DNA from: Methanocrinis alkalitolerans
GTDB taxonomy: Archaea; Halobacteriota; Methanosarcinia; Methanotrichales; Methanotrichaceae
Length of the DNA stretch: 64,000 nt
Assembly: GCF_029167205.1 (NCBI RefSeq)
Contig: NZ_JARFPL010000004.1
Coordinates: 25,388-89,387, forward strand
Reading direction: 5' to 3'
In this document: one piece after another, positions 43,623-52,663 of the stretch
Layout of the letters: each line of letters opens with the position of its first letter
How positions within the stretch are numbered: the first letter of the stretch is position 1
Program-made: the position numbers and the translations under genes
The notes under the pieces: model-generated
Told to the model about the DNA's origin: nothing
Seen by the model: only the letters and a program-made list of their open reading frames with translations
Database searches by the model: none

Positions 43623-45464
43623 TCAGTCGCAGATCCGGCAGCCGAGGCCGCGGGGATCGGTATCCGCTATGGCCCCTCTCCCCACCCCCAGGTGGAGGAG
43701 CTGGTCTCGCGAGCCATACCGGTAGACGGTGATCCCTTTACAGCCGAGCTCGTCGGCGAGGGTGAAGATCTCCATGACCTCCTCGACGGTCGCCTCCGGG
43801 GGGAGGTTGACGGTCTTGGAGACGCCGTTGTCGGTGAACCTCTGGAAGGCCGCCTGGATTTTGACGTGCTGGGCCGGTGCGACCTCCATCGCCGTGACGA
43901 ACAATTCCCGCAGGTCGTCGGGGACTCCTGGGGCCCCGGCCAGGGTCCCCCGCGCCGCGACGTGGCGGATCAGGCCGTCGGTGTAAAGCCCCCTATCTTT
44001 CGCCATCCTCTCGAAGAGGGGGCTAGTCGCCACCATCTCGTCGCCGAGGAGGTCCCGGGAGTAGGATAGGCCGAAGAGGGGCTCGATCCCCGGGCTCGTC
44101 CCGGCGATGAGGCTGATCGACCCCGTCGGCGCGACCGTGGTGACGGTGGCGTTTCTCATGGCGTCGCAGTCGAGGCTGCTCTCCTCCAGGAGCGGGAAGG
44201 AACCGCGCTCCTCGCCGAGGTGGCAAGACTCGTCCCTGGCGACGGCGGCGATGAATTTCATCGTCTCCTCCGCCGTCCTGACGGCCTCTTCTGAGGCGTA
44301 GGATATGCCCAGCTCGATGAGCATCTCGGCAAAGCCCATCACCCCCAGGCCGATCTTCCTGCTCTTCAGGGTCGCCTCCCGGATCCTCCGGAGGGGGAAT
44401 CGGTTCACCTCGATGACGTCGTCCAAAAAGCGGATGGCGAGGCGGGCCGTTCCTTCGAGGCCGTCCCAGTCGACCTCGCCCCCTCCGGCGAAGCGGGAGA
44501 GGTTGACAGAGCCGAGGTTGCAGGACTCGTAGGGGAGAAGCGGCTGCTCGCCGCAGGGGTTTGTCGCCTCGATCGTCCCGGGGAGGGGGTGGGAGTCGTT
44601 GATCCTGTCGAGGAAGAGGACCCCGGGGTCGCCCCGCCTCCAGGCGTTGGCGGCGACCTCCCGGAGGAGGCCGGCGGCGTCGATCGTCTCTGCCACCTGG
44701 CAGGTCCTGGGGTTTCTGAGGTTGAAGTCCTTCCCCGACCGGGCTTTGGCCATCAGGTCGCGGCTGGCCCCCACCGAGAGGTTGAAGTTCTGAAGCCTTC
44801 CAGGCCTCTCCTTGGCGCGGACGAAGTCGAGGATGTCGGGGTGGTCGGCCCGCAGGACCGCCATATTCGCCCCGCGCCTGCGGCCCCCCTGCTTGATCAC
44901 CTCGGTTGCGGCGTCGAAGACCTCCATGAAGGAGACGGGGCCGCTGGCGACGCCTCCGGTCGCCCTGACGGGGTCGCCCTTCGGCCGCAGGCGAGAGAAG
45001 GAGAAGCCCGTACCCCCGCCGCTCTGGTGGATCTTCGCCATCTCCTTCAGGGCGCCGAAGATCCCGTCCATGGAGTCCTCCACCGGGAGGACGAAGCAGG
45101 CGGAGAGCTGCCCCAGGGAGAGGCCCGCGTTCATCAGGGTCGGGGAGTTGGGGAGGAAGAGCCCCTCCGTCATGGCGTCCCGATACCTCGATGCAGCTCT
45201 CTGGCGATCTCCGCCGAACCTCCCTTCGGCTCTCGCCACGGTCCGGGCGACCCGGCTGAACATCTCCTCGGCGGTCTCGGCGACGTTCCCTGTGAGGTCC
45301 CGCCGAAGGTACCTCTTCCTGAGAAGCTCCGGGGCGAAGGGGCCGAGGCCGCTGGCCGGACAATCCGGGGGCCGGGATGTAGAAGGCGTCTCTTTTGCCC
45401 CCCCTTCCCGACGGCTCCCTTCAATGTCCCTGCTATCCATCCTTTCTTCGGTATTCATCCCCAT
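43623..45464 (-). CDS. nrdJ: Adenosylcobalamin-dependent (class II) ribonucleotide reductase
   Basis: 613 aa. Catalytic block NPCGEQPLLPYESCNLGS near 305-322 (Asn-Cys-Glu), GGGTGFSFSRLRP near 150, and the C-terminal TVYRYGSRDQ. The short Cys tail CRICD at the very end could be the redox-shuttling pair. Compact compared with bacterial NrdJ, with no N-terminal ATP cone. Works without oxygen or a glycyl radical. GTG/ATG choices near the start are open. Confidence 0.9.
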   Translation of the reverse strand: MGMNTEERMDSRDIEGSRREGGAKETPSTSRPPDCPASGLGPFAPELLRKRYLRRDLTGNVAETAEEMFSRVARTVARAEGRFGGDRQRAASRYRDAMTEGLFLPNSPTLMNAGLSLGQLSACFVLPVEDSMDGIFGALKEMAKIHQSGGGTGFSFSRLRPKGDPVRATGGVASGPVSFMEVFDAATEVIKQGGRRRGANMAVLRADHPDILDFVRAKERPGRLQNFNLSVGASRDLMAKARSGKDFNLRNPRTCQVAETIDAAGLLREVAANAWRRGDPGVLFLDRINDSHPLPGTIEATNPCGEQPLLPYESCNLGSVNLSRFAGGGEVDWDGLEGTARLAIRFLDDVIEVNRFPLRRIREATLKSRKIGLGVMGFAEMLIELGISYASEEAVRTAEETMKFIAAVARDESCHLGEERGSFPLLEESSLDCDAMRNATVTTVAPTGSISLIAGTSPGIEPLFGLSYSRDLLGDEMVATSPLFERMAKDRGLYTDGLIRHVAARGTLAGAPGVPDDLRELFVTAMEVAPAQHVKIQAAFQRFTDNGVSKTVNLPPEATVEEVMEIFTLADELGCKGITVYRYGSRDQLLHLGVGRGAIADTDPRGLGCRICD

Positions 45465-45635
45465 CGTCCTTCTTCATCCCCATCGTTCCCCTATTCTCCG
45501 ATCCGCCCCCGGCCGGCGGCCCATCCAGAAGCGATATAAACTGTGATCCTCCCATATATATCAGGAGATCTGAGCTGGGAAGATCCAAGCCGAGATCCAA
45601 TCTGAGATGATATTCAACTTCCTGGAGGTCTTACC

Positions 45636-46433
45636 ATCAAGATAGCCATAACTGGAAAGGGGGGCGTCGGGAAGACGACCCTCGCCGGAACCCTAGCCCG
45701 CCTCTTCGCCCGGGACGGGTACAACGTCATCGCGATAGACGCAGACCCCGACATGAACCTGGCTTCCGCCCTGGGGGTCGCCAAAAATCCGCGGCCCATC
45801 ACCGACTACAAGGAGATGGTCCAGGAGAGGGCGAGCGCCGAGTTTGGGATGTTCAAGCTCAACCCCAAAGTAGACGACGTCATCGAGAAGTGCGGCTGCA
45901 TCGGCCCCGACGGGGTAAAGCTGGCCGTCATGGGGACGATCGACACCGGCGGAAGCGGCTGCATGTGCCCCGAGACCGCCTTCCTGCGGGCGCTCCTCAG
46001 ACACGTCATCCTCCGGGAGAAGGACCTGGTCATCCTGGACATGGAGGCGGGGATAGAGCACCTGGGACGCGGGACGACGAAGGGGGTCGACGTCATGATC
46101 GCCGTCGTGGAGCCGGGCCTTCGTTCCGTCGAGACCCTGGAGAGGATCAAGAAGCTCGCAAAGGACCTGGGGATCGAGAGGGTGATGGCGGTCATCAGCA
46201 AGGCCCCCGAGGAGCAGACGAAGATCAAGGAGAAGCTCGCGGAGATGAATGTCCCCGTCCTGGGGACGGTCCCCTTCGACAGAAACTTCATGGAGGCGGA
46301 CCTCGCCGGAGAGTCGCCCCTGGACGTCGGGGGTCCGGGCATCGATGCGATTAAGGAGATTAAGGTGAAGCTGGAGGAGCTCTTCGGGACGATGGCTAAG
46401 GAGGCGGCGGAGAAGGGCGAAAAGGCCGCTTAG
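45636..46433 (+). CDS. cooC: CooC-type CODH nickel-insertion ATPase
   Basis: About 265 aa, MinD/ParA-like. From the proposed start: (M)KIAITGKGGVGKTTLAGTL (deviant Walker A), DADPDMNLA near 35-43, the Cys pair GCMCPE near 110 typical of CooC dimers, and VILDMEAGIEHLGRG near 132. Inserts Ni into carbon monoxide dehydrogenase. SD GGAGGT (45624-45629), then 6 nt, then ATC 45636. No ATG/GTG/TTG occurs between the in-frame TGA (45603) and ATG 45753, which would remove the P-loop. ATC initiation is therefore strongly suggested. Confidence 0.85.
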   Translation: MKIAITGKGGVGKTTLAGTLARLFARDGYNVIAIDADPDMNLASALGVAKNPRPITDYKEMVQERASAEFGMFKLNPKVDDVIEKCGCIGPDGVKLAVMGTIDTGGSGCMCPETAFLRALLRHVILREKDLVILDMEAGIEHLGRGTTKGVDVMIAVVEPGLRSVETLERIKKLAKDLGIERVMAVISKAPEEQTKIKEKLAEMNVPVLGTVPFDRNFMEADLAGESPLDVGGPGIDAIKEIKVKLEELFGTMAKEAAEKGEKAA

Positions 46434-46506
46434 GCCGCCTCGGAGTTTCTTCCATTTTGCAGTTATCTTTTCTTGATCAGGATGGCTTGAGAACCCAACT
46501 GTGGTC

Positions 46507-46731
46507 CTATAACAGTTCCAAGAGCTCTTCTCTGGTTATGCCCGCCTGCTTCAGGATCTCGTTCAAGACGCCCTTGGGTAGATCCCTTCCGTGGAACGGG
46601 ACTACCACAGTCTTATTGGTCTGGGGATTGAAGTAGACGTGATGGCTTCCCTTAACCCTCTCCAGTAGGAAGCCGGACCTATCCAGCGCCCTGGCCAGTT
46701 TTTCAGGAGAAATGGCGGGCAGCTTAGGCAT
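46507..46731 (-). CDS. hicA: HicA mRNA interferase toxin
   Basis: 74-77 aa, dsRBD-like fold. The catalytic His is in VKGSHHVYFNP near 27-37, with FHGRDLPKGVLNEILKQAGI after it. Cleaves mRNA when free of HicB. Located downstream of hicB with a short overlap, the antitoxin-first order. Confidence 0.85.
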   Translation of the reverse strand: MPKLPAISPEKLARALDRSGFLLERVKGSHHVYFNPQTNKTVVVPFHGRDLPKGVLNEILKQAGITREELLELL

Positions 46732-46957
46732 GGGCCTCAATCGTCAAGGTGCATTCGAGAGTTCCCTCCTCGGTGGGGACCTCTTCGCCCCGGGCTGCGA
46801 GGCTTTCGACGTAGGCCTCGATCGCCTCTTTTGCCATCTGGATCGCCTCGTCTATCGTCTCCCCAAAGGTGACGCATCCGGGAAGGGTAGGGACGATGGC
46901 GCTGTAACATCCTTCCGGCTCTTTTTTGAGCAGGACTCGATAGCTCAAGGACTTCAT
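46724..46957 (-). CDS. hicB: HicB antitoxin
   Basis: 77 aa. YSAIVPTLPGCVTFGETIDE, then AIQMAKEAIEAYVESL, the RNase H-like HicB fold. No C-terminal HTH/RHH domain is present, so autoregulation may need HicA or another factor. It overlaps hicA by 8 nt. Confidence 0.85.
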   Translation of the reverse strand: MKSLSYRVLLKKEPEGCYSAIVPTLPGCVTFGETIDEAIQMAKEAIEAYVESLAARGEEVPTEEGTLECTLTIEAHA

Positions 46958-46978
46958 TGAGGTTAACTTAGGTCGGTT

Positions 46979-47275
46979 TTAGTATATATCGGCTCTGGGG
47001 CAGGCGGCTCGTATACCGAGTATCGGGTCGTGTCCGGTCCCTTTCGGCGCGGGCCCTTTCTGAGGCGTCGAGGTTTGCAATCCCCACACCATCTCGCCTT
47101 TCTCGCACCTGATGATGACGTCGTCCTCGGTGTTGTCGACATGGCTTGACCGTTTGAAGCTGAAGTACAGGACGCCTGCCTCTTCGTCGTAATCGACCCA
47201 GAAGATCTTCTTGTGAGGGGTGCCCAGAAGGTGGGGTACAAGCTCGGAGAACCTCTCTAACTCTGCCACCCCCAT
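46979..47275 (-). pseudogene. DUF2283 gene, frameshifted copy
   Basis: Close paralogue of 12245-12496: LVPHLLGTPHKKIFWVDYDE and VLYFSFKRSSHVD align well. One extra base near 47085-47090 shifts the frame after EKGEM; the other frame continues VGIANLDASERARAERDR as in the paralogue. Either a recent mutation or a sequence error. Confidence 0.65.
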
Positions 47276-47373
47276 ATCTTCGATCTCCTTTCAAGCTGGT
47301 TCTTCTTTCGAGTGATAAATGCCGTAATCAAAAATCCATCCTGTTCAGTGGCTTTTGATGCGACATTAATGCG
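47257..47373 (-). pseudogene. Relic of the PBECR2-like gene
   Basis: The minus strand reads EQDGFLITAFITRKKNQLER, then RSKIWGWQ and a stop, the last 30 residues of the protein at 11952. Stops immediately upstream in frame show the 5' part is gone. It overlaps the DUF2283 relic just as the intact pair does, proving a second copy of the module. A TATA-like CATATTTATAATC (minus, about 47596-47608) lies upstream. Confidence 0.65.
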
Positions 47374-47635
47374 ACATTATTAGGCTCCTCGCTGTTTCAT
47401 GTGGGTGGATTTAAGGGATCACTAATCCTGTAGCTTGGTCCCAATAACTTCATGACTGCCGGAATTTGGGATGATCTTGAGGTGTATCGCCACCTACTGA
47501 CCCACGAACAGGAATCCGTGACAAGAATTGGCATGATCTAATCCGCTCACCGCTATCCTGAAGTTACCAACACGGAATAGCGGAGAGCCGATTATAAATA
47601 TGGAGGCCTCTGAAACTGGCCCCCGTTTTTCCGCC
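47374..47635. other. Gene-free interval
   Basis: No ORF. Begins with a short tandem word TGCGACATTAA/TGCGACATTAT (about 47358-47380) and ends at the purM 3' end. Probably the eroded upstream part of the decayed PBECR2 module. Confidence 0.35.
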
Positions 47636-48628
47636 CTACTTCAGCTCCATATCCCCTAGCCGCAGCCCCTCGTCCACGATCTCCCCCACGACCTTCCCGT
47701 CGGTCATTTTGAGGACGGTGTCGGCGTCGTCCTCCGGCAGGACGAAGACCCAGCCCATCCCCATGTTGAAGGTCCGGTACATCTCGTCCTCGGCGACCCC
47801 CCCCTCCTCCTGGAGGAACCGGAATATCGGCTGGGGCTCCAGGGGGTCAAAGATCTCAAATCCGAAGCCGCTGATCCGGTGGAGCTTGAGAAGGCCGCTA
47901 CCCGTTATGTGGGCCATCCCGTGGACATCGGCCTTCCTTATTACTTCCAGCGCCTCCATGTAGATCCTCGTAGGCTCTAAGAGGAGCTCGCCGATCGTCT
48001 TCTCCGAGCCGGGCATCTTATCGAAGTAGGTGTAGCTAGACTCGGCAACGATCTTTCTAGCGAGGGAGAAGCCGTTGCTGTGAAGGCCGGAGCTTGGAAG
48101 CCCCACCACGACGTCGCCTTTTTTTATCTTCTCGCCGGTGATGACTTCCTCTTTTTTGATCATCCCGATGCAGGTTCCCGCGAGGTCGAAGCCCCGGATG
48201 ATCTCGGGCAGGGAGGCGGTCTCGCCTCCGACGATGCTGAGGTTTGCGATCTGTGCCCCCCTCTCAAGGCCGATGGCGATCGCGGCGGTCATCTCCGGGT
48301 CGATCCTCTCCAGGGCGAGGTAGTCGACGAAGGCGAGGGGCTCGGCCCCGATGGCGAGGAGGTCGTTGACGTTCATCGCCATGCAGTCGATCCCCACCGT
48401 GTCCCACTTCTTCATGGCGTTTGCGATCAGGACCTTTGATCCGACGCCGTCAGTGGTCATGGCCAGGGCGTACTCGCCCATATCGATGAGCCCGGCGTAG
48501 TGGCCGATATCGGTGATGGGGGCGCCGATACCCTTGCGCCTGCCGGTCATCACCCTCTTCATGGCGGAGATCGCCCTCTCCTCCGCCCGGATGTCGACGC
48601 CGGAGTCGGCGTATGTCAGCCTCTTCAT
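47636..48628 (-). CDS. purM: Phosphoribosylformylglycinamidine cyclo-ligase (AIR synthetase)
   Basis: 330 aa, fifth step of purine synthesis, FGAM to AIR with ATP. MTTDGVGSKVLIANAM near 56-71, NVNDLLAIGAEPLAFVDYLA near 84, GGETASLPEI near 136, and GLPSSGLHSNGFSLAR near 175. The start overlaps the lysC stop by 4 nt, so aspartokinase and AIR synthetase are co-translated, an uncommon pair. Confidence 0.94.
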   Translation of the reverse strand: MKRLTYADSGVDIRAEERAISAMKRVMTGRRKGIGAPITDIGHYAGLIDMGEYALAMTTDGVGSKVLIANAMKKWDTVGIDCMAMNVNDLLAIGAEPLAFVDYLALERIDPEMTAAIAIGLERGAQIANLSIVGGETASLPEIIRGFDLAGTCIGMIKKEEVITGEKIKKGDVVVGLPSSGLHSNGFSLARKIVAESSYTYFDKMPGSEKTIGELLLEPTRIYMEALEVIRKADVHGMAHITGSGLLKLHRISGFGFEIFDPLEPQPIFRFLQEEGGVAEDEMYRTFNMGMGWVFVLPEDDADTVLKMTDGKVVGEIVDEGLRLGDMELK

Positions 48629-50025
48629 CTCTTCGCCCCGCTCTCAAGTCCGAACTCCCTGTGGAGCTCCAGGACCGCCCTCTCCGCCTCCCCGGTGCTG
48701 ACGACGAAGGAGATGTTGTGCTCGCTCGACCCCTGGCTGATCATCAGGACGTTGATCTTCGATCTGCCCATGGCGCCGAAGACCCTCCCGGCGACTCCGG
48801 GGGTCCCCACCATGCCGGCCCCCACCACGGCGACGACGGCCACGTCCCTATTTCTTGAGATCTCCCTGACGATAGTCGTCGGAAACTCCGCCCGCAGGGA
48901 GATCTCTGCCGCCTCGGCCTGGGGCTCGTCGACGACGACGGATATGTTCGCCTCGCTGGATCCCTGGCTGATCATGATGATGTTCACCCCGGCGTTGGCG
49001 AGGGCGGTGAAGGCCCGGGCGGCGATGCCGGGGGTCCCGATCATCCCGGCGCCGGAGATGGTGAGAAGGGCCACGTTCCTCGATAGGGTGACCGCCTTTA
49101 TGACGTCCTCTTTGGCGGCTCCCTCCTTCACGATAAGGGTGCCGGGGTCCTGGGGGTCGAAGGTGCACTTAACCCTGACGGGGATTCCCTTCCTGATGGC
49201 GGGCTCGATCGCCCTGGGGTGGAGGACCTTCGCCCCGAAGTAGGACATCTCCATGGCCTCCCGGTAGGATATTATGGGGATGTTCTTAGCCTCCGAGACG
49301 ATTCGCGGGTCGGTGGTCAACACCCCTGTAGTATCCTTCCAGAACCATATCTCGTCCGCCCCGATGGCCGCCCCAATGAGGGAGGCCGAGAAGTCCGAGC
49401 CGCCTCTGCCCAATGTGGTGATGTTCCCCCTCTCGTCCTCGGCGATGAACCCCGTCACCACCGGGACGCCGTCTAGGGGGGTGAGCCTCGAGGCGAGGAG
49501 GTCGTAGGTCTTCTCCAGGGGCTTCCCGTTCCCGTAGTCGCTGTTGGTGATTATCCCCGCCTCGCCCCCGGTGTAGCATCTGGACTTCAGCCCCAGGTCC
49601 CTCAGGACGCCGGAGAGGATGGGGGCTGCGAGCCTCTCGCCGTAGCTCGATATCCTGTCGATGGACCTGGGCGATAGCTCCCCCAGGTAGCAGATCCCGA
49701 TGTAGGCCTTCTCCAGCTCGCCGAGCCTCTGGATGATCACCTCCTTGACCTCTCTTACGATCTCTGGGCCCCTCACCGCCTCCATCAGGGCCTGGATATG
49801 CCTTTTGCTCAGCCTGTCTACGAAGGTCACTATCTCTTCAGTCTTCCCTCCATCCGCCGACGCCCTGGCGCACTGGAGGAGGTCGTCGGTTACGCCTCCC
49901 AGGGCTGAGGTGACGACGACTATCTCGTTATCTTCGCTGATGCCCTTTACCAGCTCTCCGACGTTTCGAAGCTTCGCCCCGTCGGCGATCGAGGATCCGC
50001 CAAACTTCATTACCAAGCGTGCCAT
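48625..50025 (-). CDS. lysC: Aspartate kinase
   Basis: About 466 aa from MARLVMKFGGSSIADGAKL. KFGGSS substrate loop at 7-12, TLGRGGSDFSASLIGAAIGA near 218, and two C-terminal ACT domains (about 310-390 and 395-455) that usually bind Lys or Thr for feedback. Commits aspartate to Lys/Thr/Met. Minus-strand TATA-like TATTATAAAA near 50076-50085. Confidence 0.93.
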   Translation of the reverse strand: MARLVMKFGGSSIADGAKLRNVGELVKGISEDNEIVVVTSALGGVTDDLLQCARASADGGKTEEIVTFVDRLSKRHIQALMEAVRGPEIVREVKEVIIQRLGELEKAYIGICYLGELSPRSIDRISSYGERLAAPILSGVLRDLGLKSRCYTGGEAGIITNSDYGNGKPLEKTYDLLASRLTPLDGVPVVTGFIAEDERGNITTLGRGGSDFSASLIGAAIGADEIWFWKDTTGVLTTDPRIVSEAKNIPIISYREAMEMSYFGAKVLHPRAIEPAIRKGIPVRVKCTFDPQDPGTLIVKEGAAKEDVIKAVTLSRNVALLTISGAGMIGTPGIAARAFTALANAGVNIIMISQGSSEANISVVVDEPQAEAAEISLRAEFPTTIVREISRNRDVAVVAVVGAGMVGTPGVAGRVFGAMGRSKINVLMISQGSSEHNISFVVSTGEAERAVLELHREFGLESGAKR

Positions 50026-50315
50026 CTTGAAAACCCTGTGAAGGTCCCATCTCACCGATATAAGCTTTACTCACCGTTTTATAATAGCGATCGTATATCA
50101 GGAATCTTCGCCCCTGGAGTCCTCCAACCACCACCTCCGGGACGCTCTATTCTCTTTTGATTCCTGTTCTCCTTCGACTCCTGTTCTCCTTGTACGCTTG
50201 TTCTTCTCCGCCGATCGCCTCCTCCATCTTATATCTCCAGGGTGGGTTTTTTCCCAAACGGCATCAGGTGGCGAAAAATCGATGGTGGCTACCCCTCGAA
50301 AGCCGCCATCGACGG

Positions 50316-50330
50316 CCGAAGGCTTATATA
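50316..50330 (+). promoter_or_regulatory. Promoter of the EF-2 gene
   Basis: CCGAAGG (BRE-like) followed by CTTATATA (50323-50330), 67 bp before the aEF-2 ATG. Probably drives the EF-2/EF-1A/S10/tRNA cluster. Confidence 0.6.
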
Positions 50331-50396
50331 GGTGTACGAAAATGGAACCGAGACTCCAAGATTCAGAGCTTTATCTCAAATTTCGCGAGGCTTGAT

Positions 50397-52592
50397 ATGG
50401 GCAAGAGGAAGAAGATGGCTGAGCGCGTAACCGCGCTGATGGACAAGCCAGAGAGGATCAGAAATATCGGTATTGTTGCGCATATTGATCACGGCAAGAC
50501 CACATTATCTGATAATCTGCTTGCAGGGGCTGGCATGATATCCATGGAGCTGGCGGGCAAGCAGCTATTCATGGACTTCGATCCGCTGGAGCAGGCTAGG
50601 GGTATCACCATAGACTCCGCCAACGTCTCCATGGTCCACGAGTTCAAGGGTGAGGAGTACCTCATCAACATGATCGACACCCCCGGCCACGTCGACTTCG
50701 GCGGCGACGTCACGAGGGCGATGCGGGCCGTAGACGGCGCCGTCGTCGTCGTCGATGCCGTGGAGGGGGCGATGCCCCAGACCGAGACGGTCCTCCGGCA
50801 GGCGCTCAAAGAGAACGTCCATCCGGTCCTATTCGTCAACAAGGTCGACCGGCTCCTCAACGAGCTGAAGGTCGACAAGCAGGAGATGCAGCTGCGGCTG
50901 GGAAAATTGATCGATAACATAAACAAGCTCATCCGGGGGATGAACGAGGAGAAGTACAAGGCGGGCTGGAGGGTCGACGCCTCCGAGGGGAGCGTAGCCT
51001 TCGGCTCTGCCCTCTACAACTGGGCGATCAGCGTCCCCCAGATGAAGAGCACCGGGATCGGCTTCGGCGAGGTCTACGACTACTGCCAGGCGGGAGATAT
51101 GAAGACCCTCGCCGAGAGATGCCCTCTTTACGTCGCGGTCAACGACATGGTCATCCGCTTCCTTCCAAGCCCCTTGAAGGCTCAGAAGGAGAGGGTCGGG
51201 GTAATCTGGCATGGCGACAAGAAGAGCAAGCTCTACCAGTCGATGGAGTCCTGTGACCCCTCGGGGCCCGTCGCCTTCATGGTCACCGACATCTCCGTCG
51301 ACCCCCACGCCGGCGAGGTGGCGACGGGCAGGATCTTCTCCGGAACCCTGGAGAGGGGGATGGAGCTGTCCATATCCGGGGTCGCAAAGCCCAACCGGGT
51401 CCAGCAGACGGGGATATTCATGGGGGCCGACAGGATCGAGGTGGAACATATCCCCGCCGGGAACATCGCGGCGGTCACAGGCCTGCGGGACGCCTTCGTC
51501 GGGTCCACCGTATCCTCGGACCGGGACGCCACCCCCTTCGAGGACATAAAGCACGTCAGCGAGCCGGTGGTCACCGTGGCCGTCGAGGCGAAGAACACCC
51601 GGGACCTTCCCAAGCTGGTAGAGGTTCTCCGGCAGGTGGCAAAGGAGGACCCGACCCTCAACATCAACATCAACGAGGAGACCGGCGAGCACCTGATGGC
51701 CGGGATGGGGGAGCTCCATCTGGAGATCGTCGCCTACAGGATCCAGAGGGACAAGGGCGTCGAGATCACCACCTCGCCTCCCATCGTCGTCTATCGGGAG
51801 TCCATCACCGGAAAGACCTCCGGTGCCGTCGAGGGGAAGTCTCCCAACCACCACAACCGGTTCTACATCGAGATCGAGCCTCTGGAGCTGGATGTCGTTG
51901 ACGCCATCAAGTCGGGCGAGGTATCCATGAAGATGGAGGAGCTGGAGAGGAGGAACATCCTCATCAGCAAGGGGATGGATAAAGAGGAGGCTAGGAACAT
52001 ATCCGGCATCTTCGAGTCCAACGTCTTCATCAACATGACCAAGGGCGTCCAGTATCTGAGAGAGACGATGGAGCTGATGTTGGAGGGGTTCGTCGAGGCG
52101 ACGAAGAACGGCCCCATATGCAGAGAGCCGGTCCAGGGTGTAAAGGCGAAGCTGATGGATATCAAGCTCCACGAGGACGCCATCCACCGGGGTCCCGCCC
52201 AGGTCATCCCCGCCGTCAGGCAGGCAGTCCAGGCCGGGATCCTCATGGCGACCCCCACCCTCCTGGAGCCCTTCCAGAACGTCTTTATACAGGTTCCACA
52301 GGAGCAGATGGGGGGTGCCATGTCCGAGATCCAGGGCCGAAGAGGCATGATCCTGAGCATGGAGACCGAGGGCGACATGATCATAATCAAGGCGAAGGCG
52401 CCGGTCTCTGAGCTCTTCGGGTTTGCGGGAGCGATCCGGGGAGCCACCGAGGGCAGGTCCCTATGGAGCACGGAGTTTGCCGGCTTTGAGCCGATCCCGC
52501 CGGCGGCGATGGTGGAGACGGTACGCCAGATCCGGGGCCGGAAGGGTTTAAAGACCGAGATGCCTAAGCCCAGCGATTACCTGAAGGCTTGA
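50397..52592 (+). CDS. fusA: Translation elongation factor aEF-2
   Basis: 731 aa GTPase for ribosomal translocation. G1 AHIDHGKTT, G3 DTPGHVDF, G4 NKVD. The C-terminal loop contains the His expected to be diphthamide-modified (HRGPAQVIPAVRQ near 600). The reading frame is open upstream, but MGKRKKMAERVTALMDKPE with GCGAGG as SD is the archaeal start. Confidence 0.96.
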   Translation: MGKRKKMAERVTALMDKPERIRNIGIVAHIDHGKTTLSDNLLAGAGMISMELAGKQLFMDFDPLEQARGITIDSANVSMVHEFKGEEYLINMIDTPGHVDFGGDVTRAMRAVDGAVVVVDAVEGAMPQTETVLRQALKENVHPVLFVNKVDRLLNELKVDKQEMQLRLGKLIDNINKLIRGMNEEKYKAGWRVDASEGSVAFGSALYNWAISVPQMKSTGIGFGEVYDYCQAGDMKTLAERCPLYVAVNDMVIRFLPSPLKAQKERVGVIWHGDKKSKLYQSMESCDPSGPVAFMVTDISVDPHAGEVATGRIFSGTLERGMELSISGVAKPNRVQQTGIFMGADRIEVEHIPAGNIAAVTGLRDAFVGSTVSSDRDATPFEDIKHVSEPVVTVAVEAKNTRDLPKLVEVLRQVAKEDPTLNININEETGEHLMAGMGELHLEIVAYRIQRDKGVEITTSPPIVVYRESITGKTSGAVEGKSPNHHNRFYIEIEPLELDVVDAIKSGEVSMKMEELERRNILISKGMDKEEARNISGIFESNVFINMTKGVQYLRETMELMLEGFVEATKNGPICREPVQGVKAKLMDIKLHEDAIHRGPAQVIPAVRQAVQAGILMATPTLLEPFQNVFIQVPQEQMGGAMSEIQGRRGMILSMETEGDMIIIKAKAPVSELFGFAGAIRGATEGRSLWSTEFAGFEPIPPAAMVETVRQIRGRKGLKTEMPKPSDYLKA

Positions 52593-52663
52593 AGCCTTCT
52601 CTGAAAAGATTTAAACGGAATAGACGTAAATACGGAGTTGAAAGTTAACCGGAGGAGATAAAG

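Noticed and set aside
47358..47380. Short tandem TGCGACATTA word as a repeat array
   Set aside because: Only two units, too few to call more than chance.
50157..50396. Upstream extension of the aEF-2 reading frame
   Set aside because: It contains the promoter (CTTATATA at 50323) and no EF-2 similarity; the ATG at 50397 has an SD and the archaeal N-terminus.
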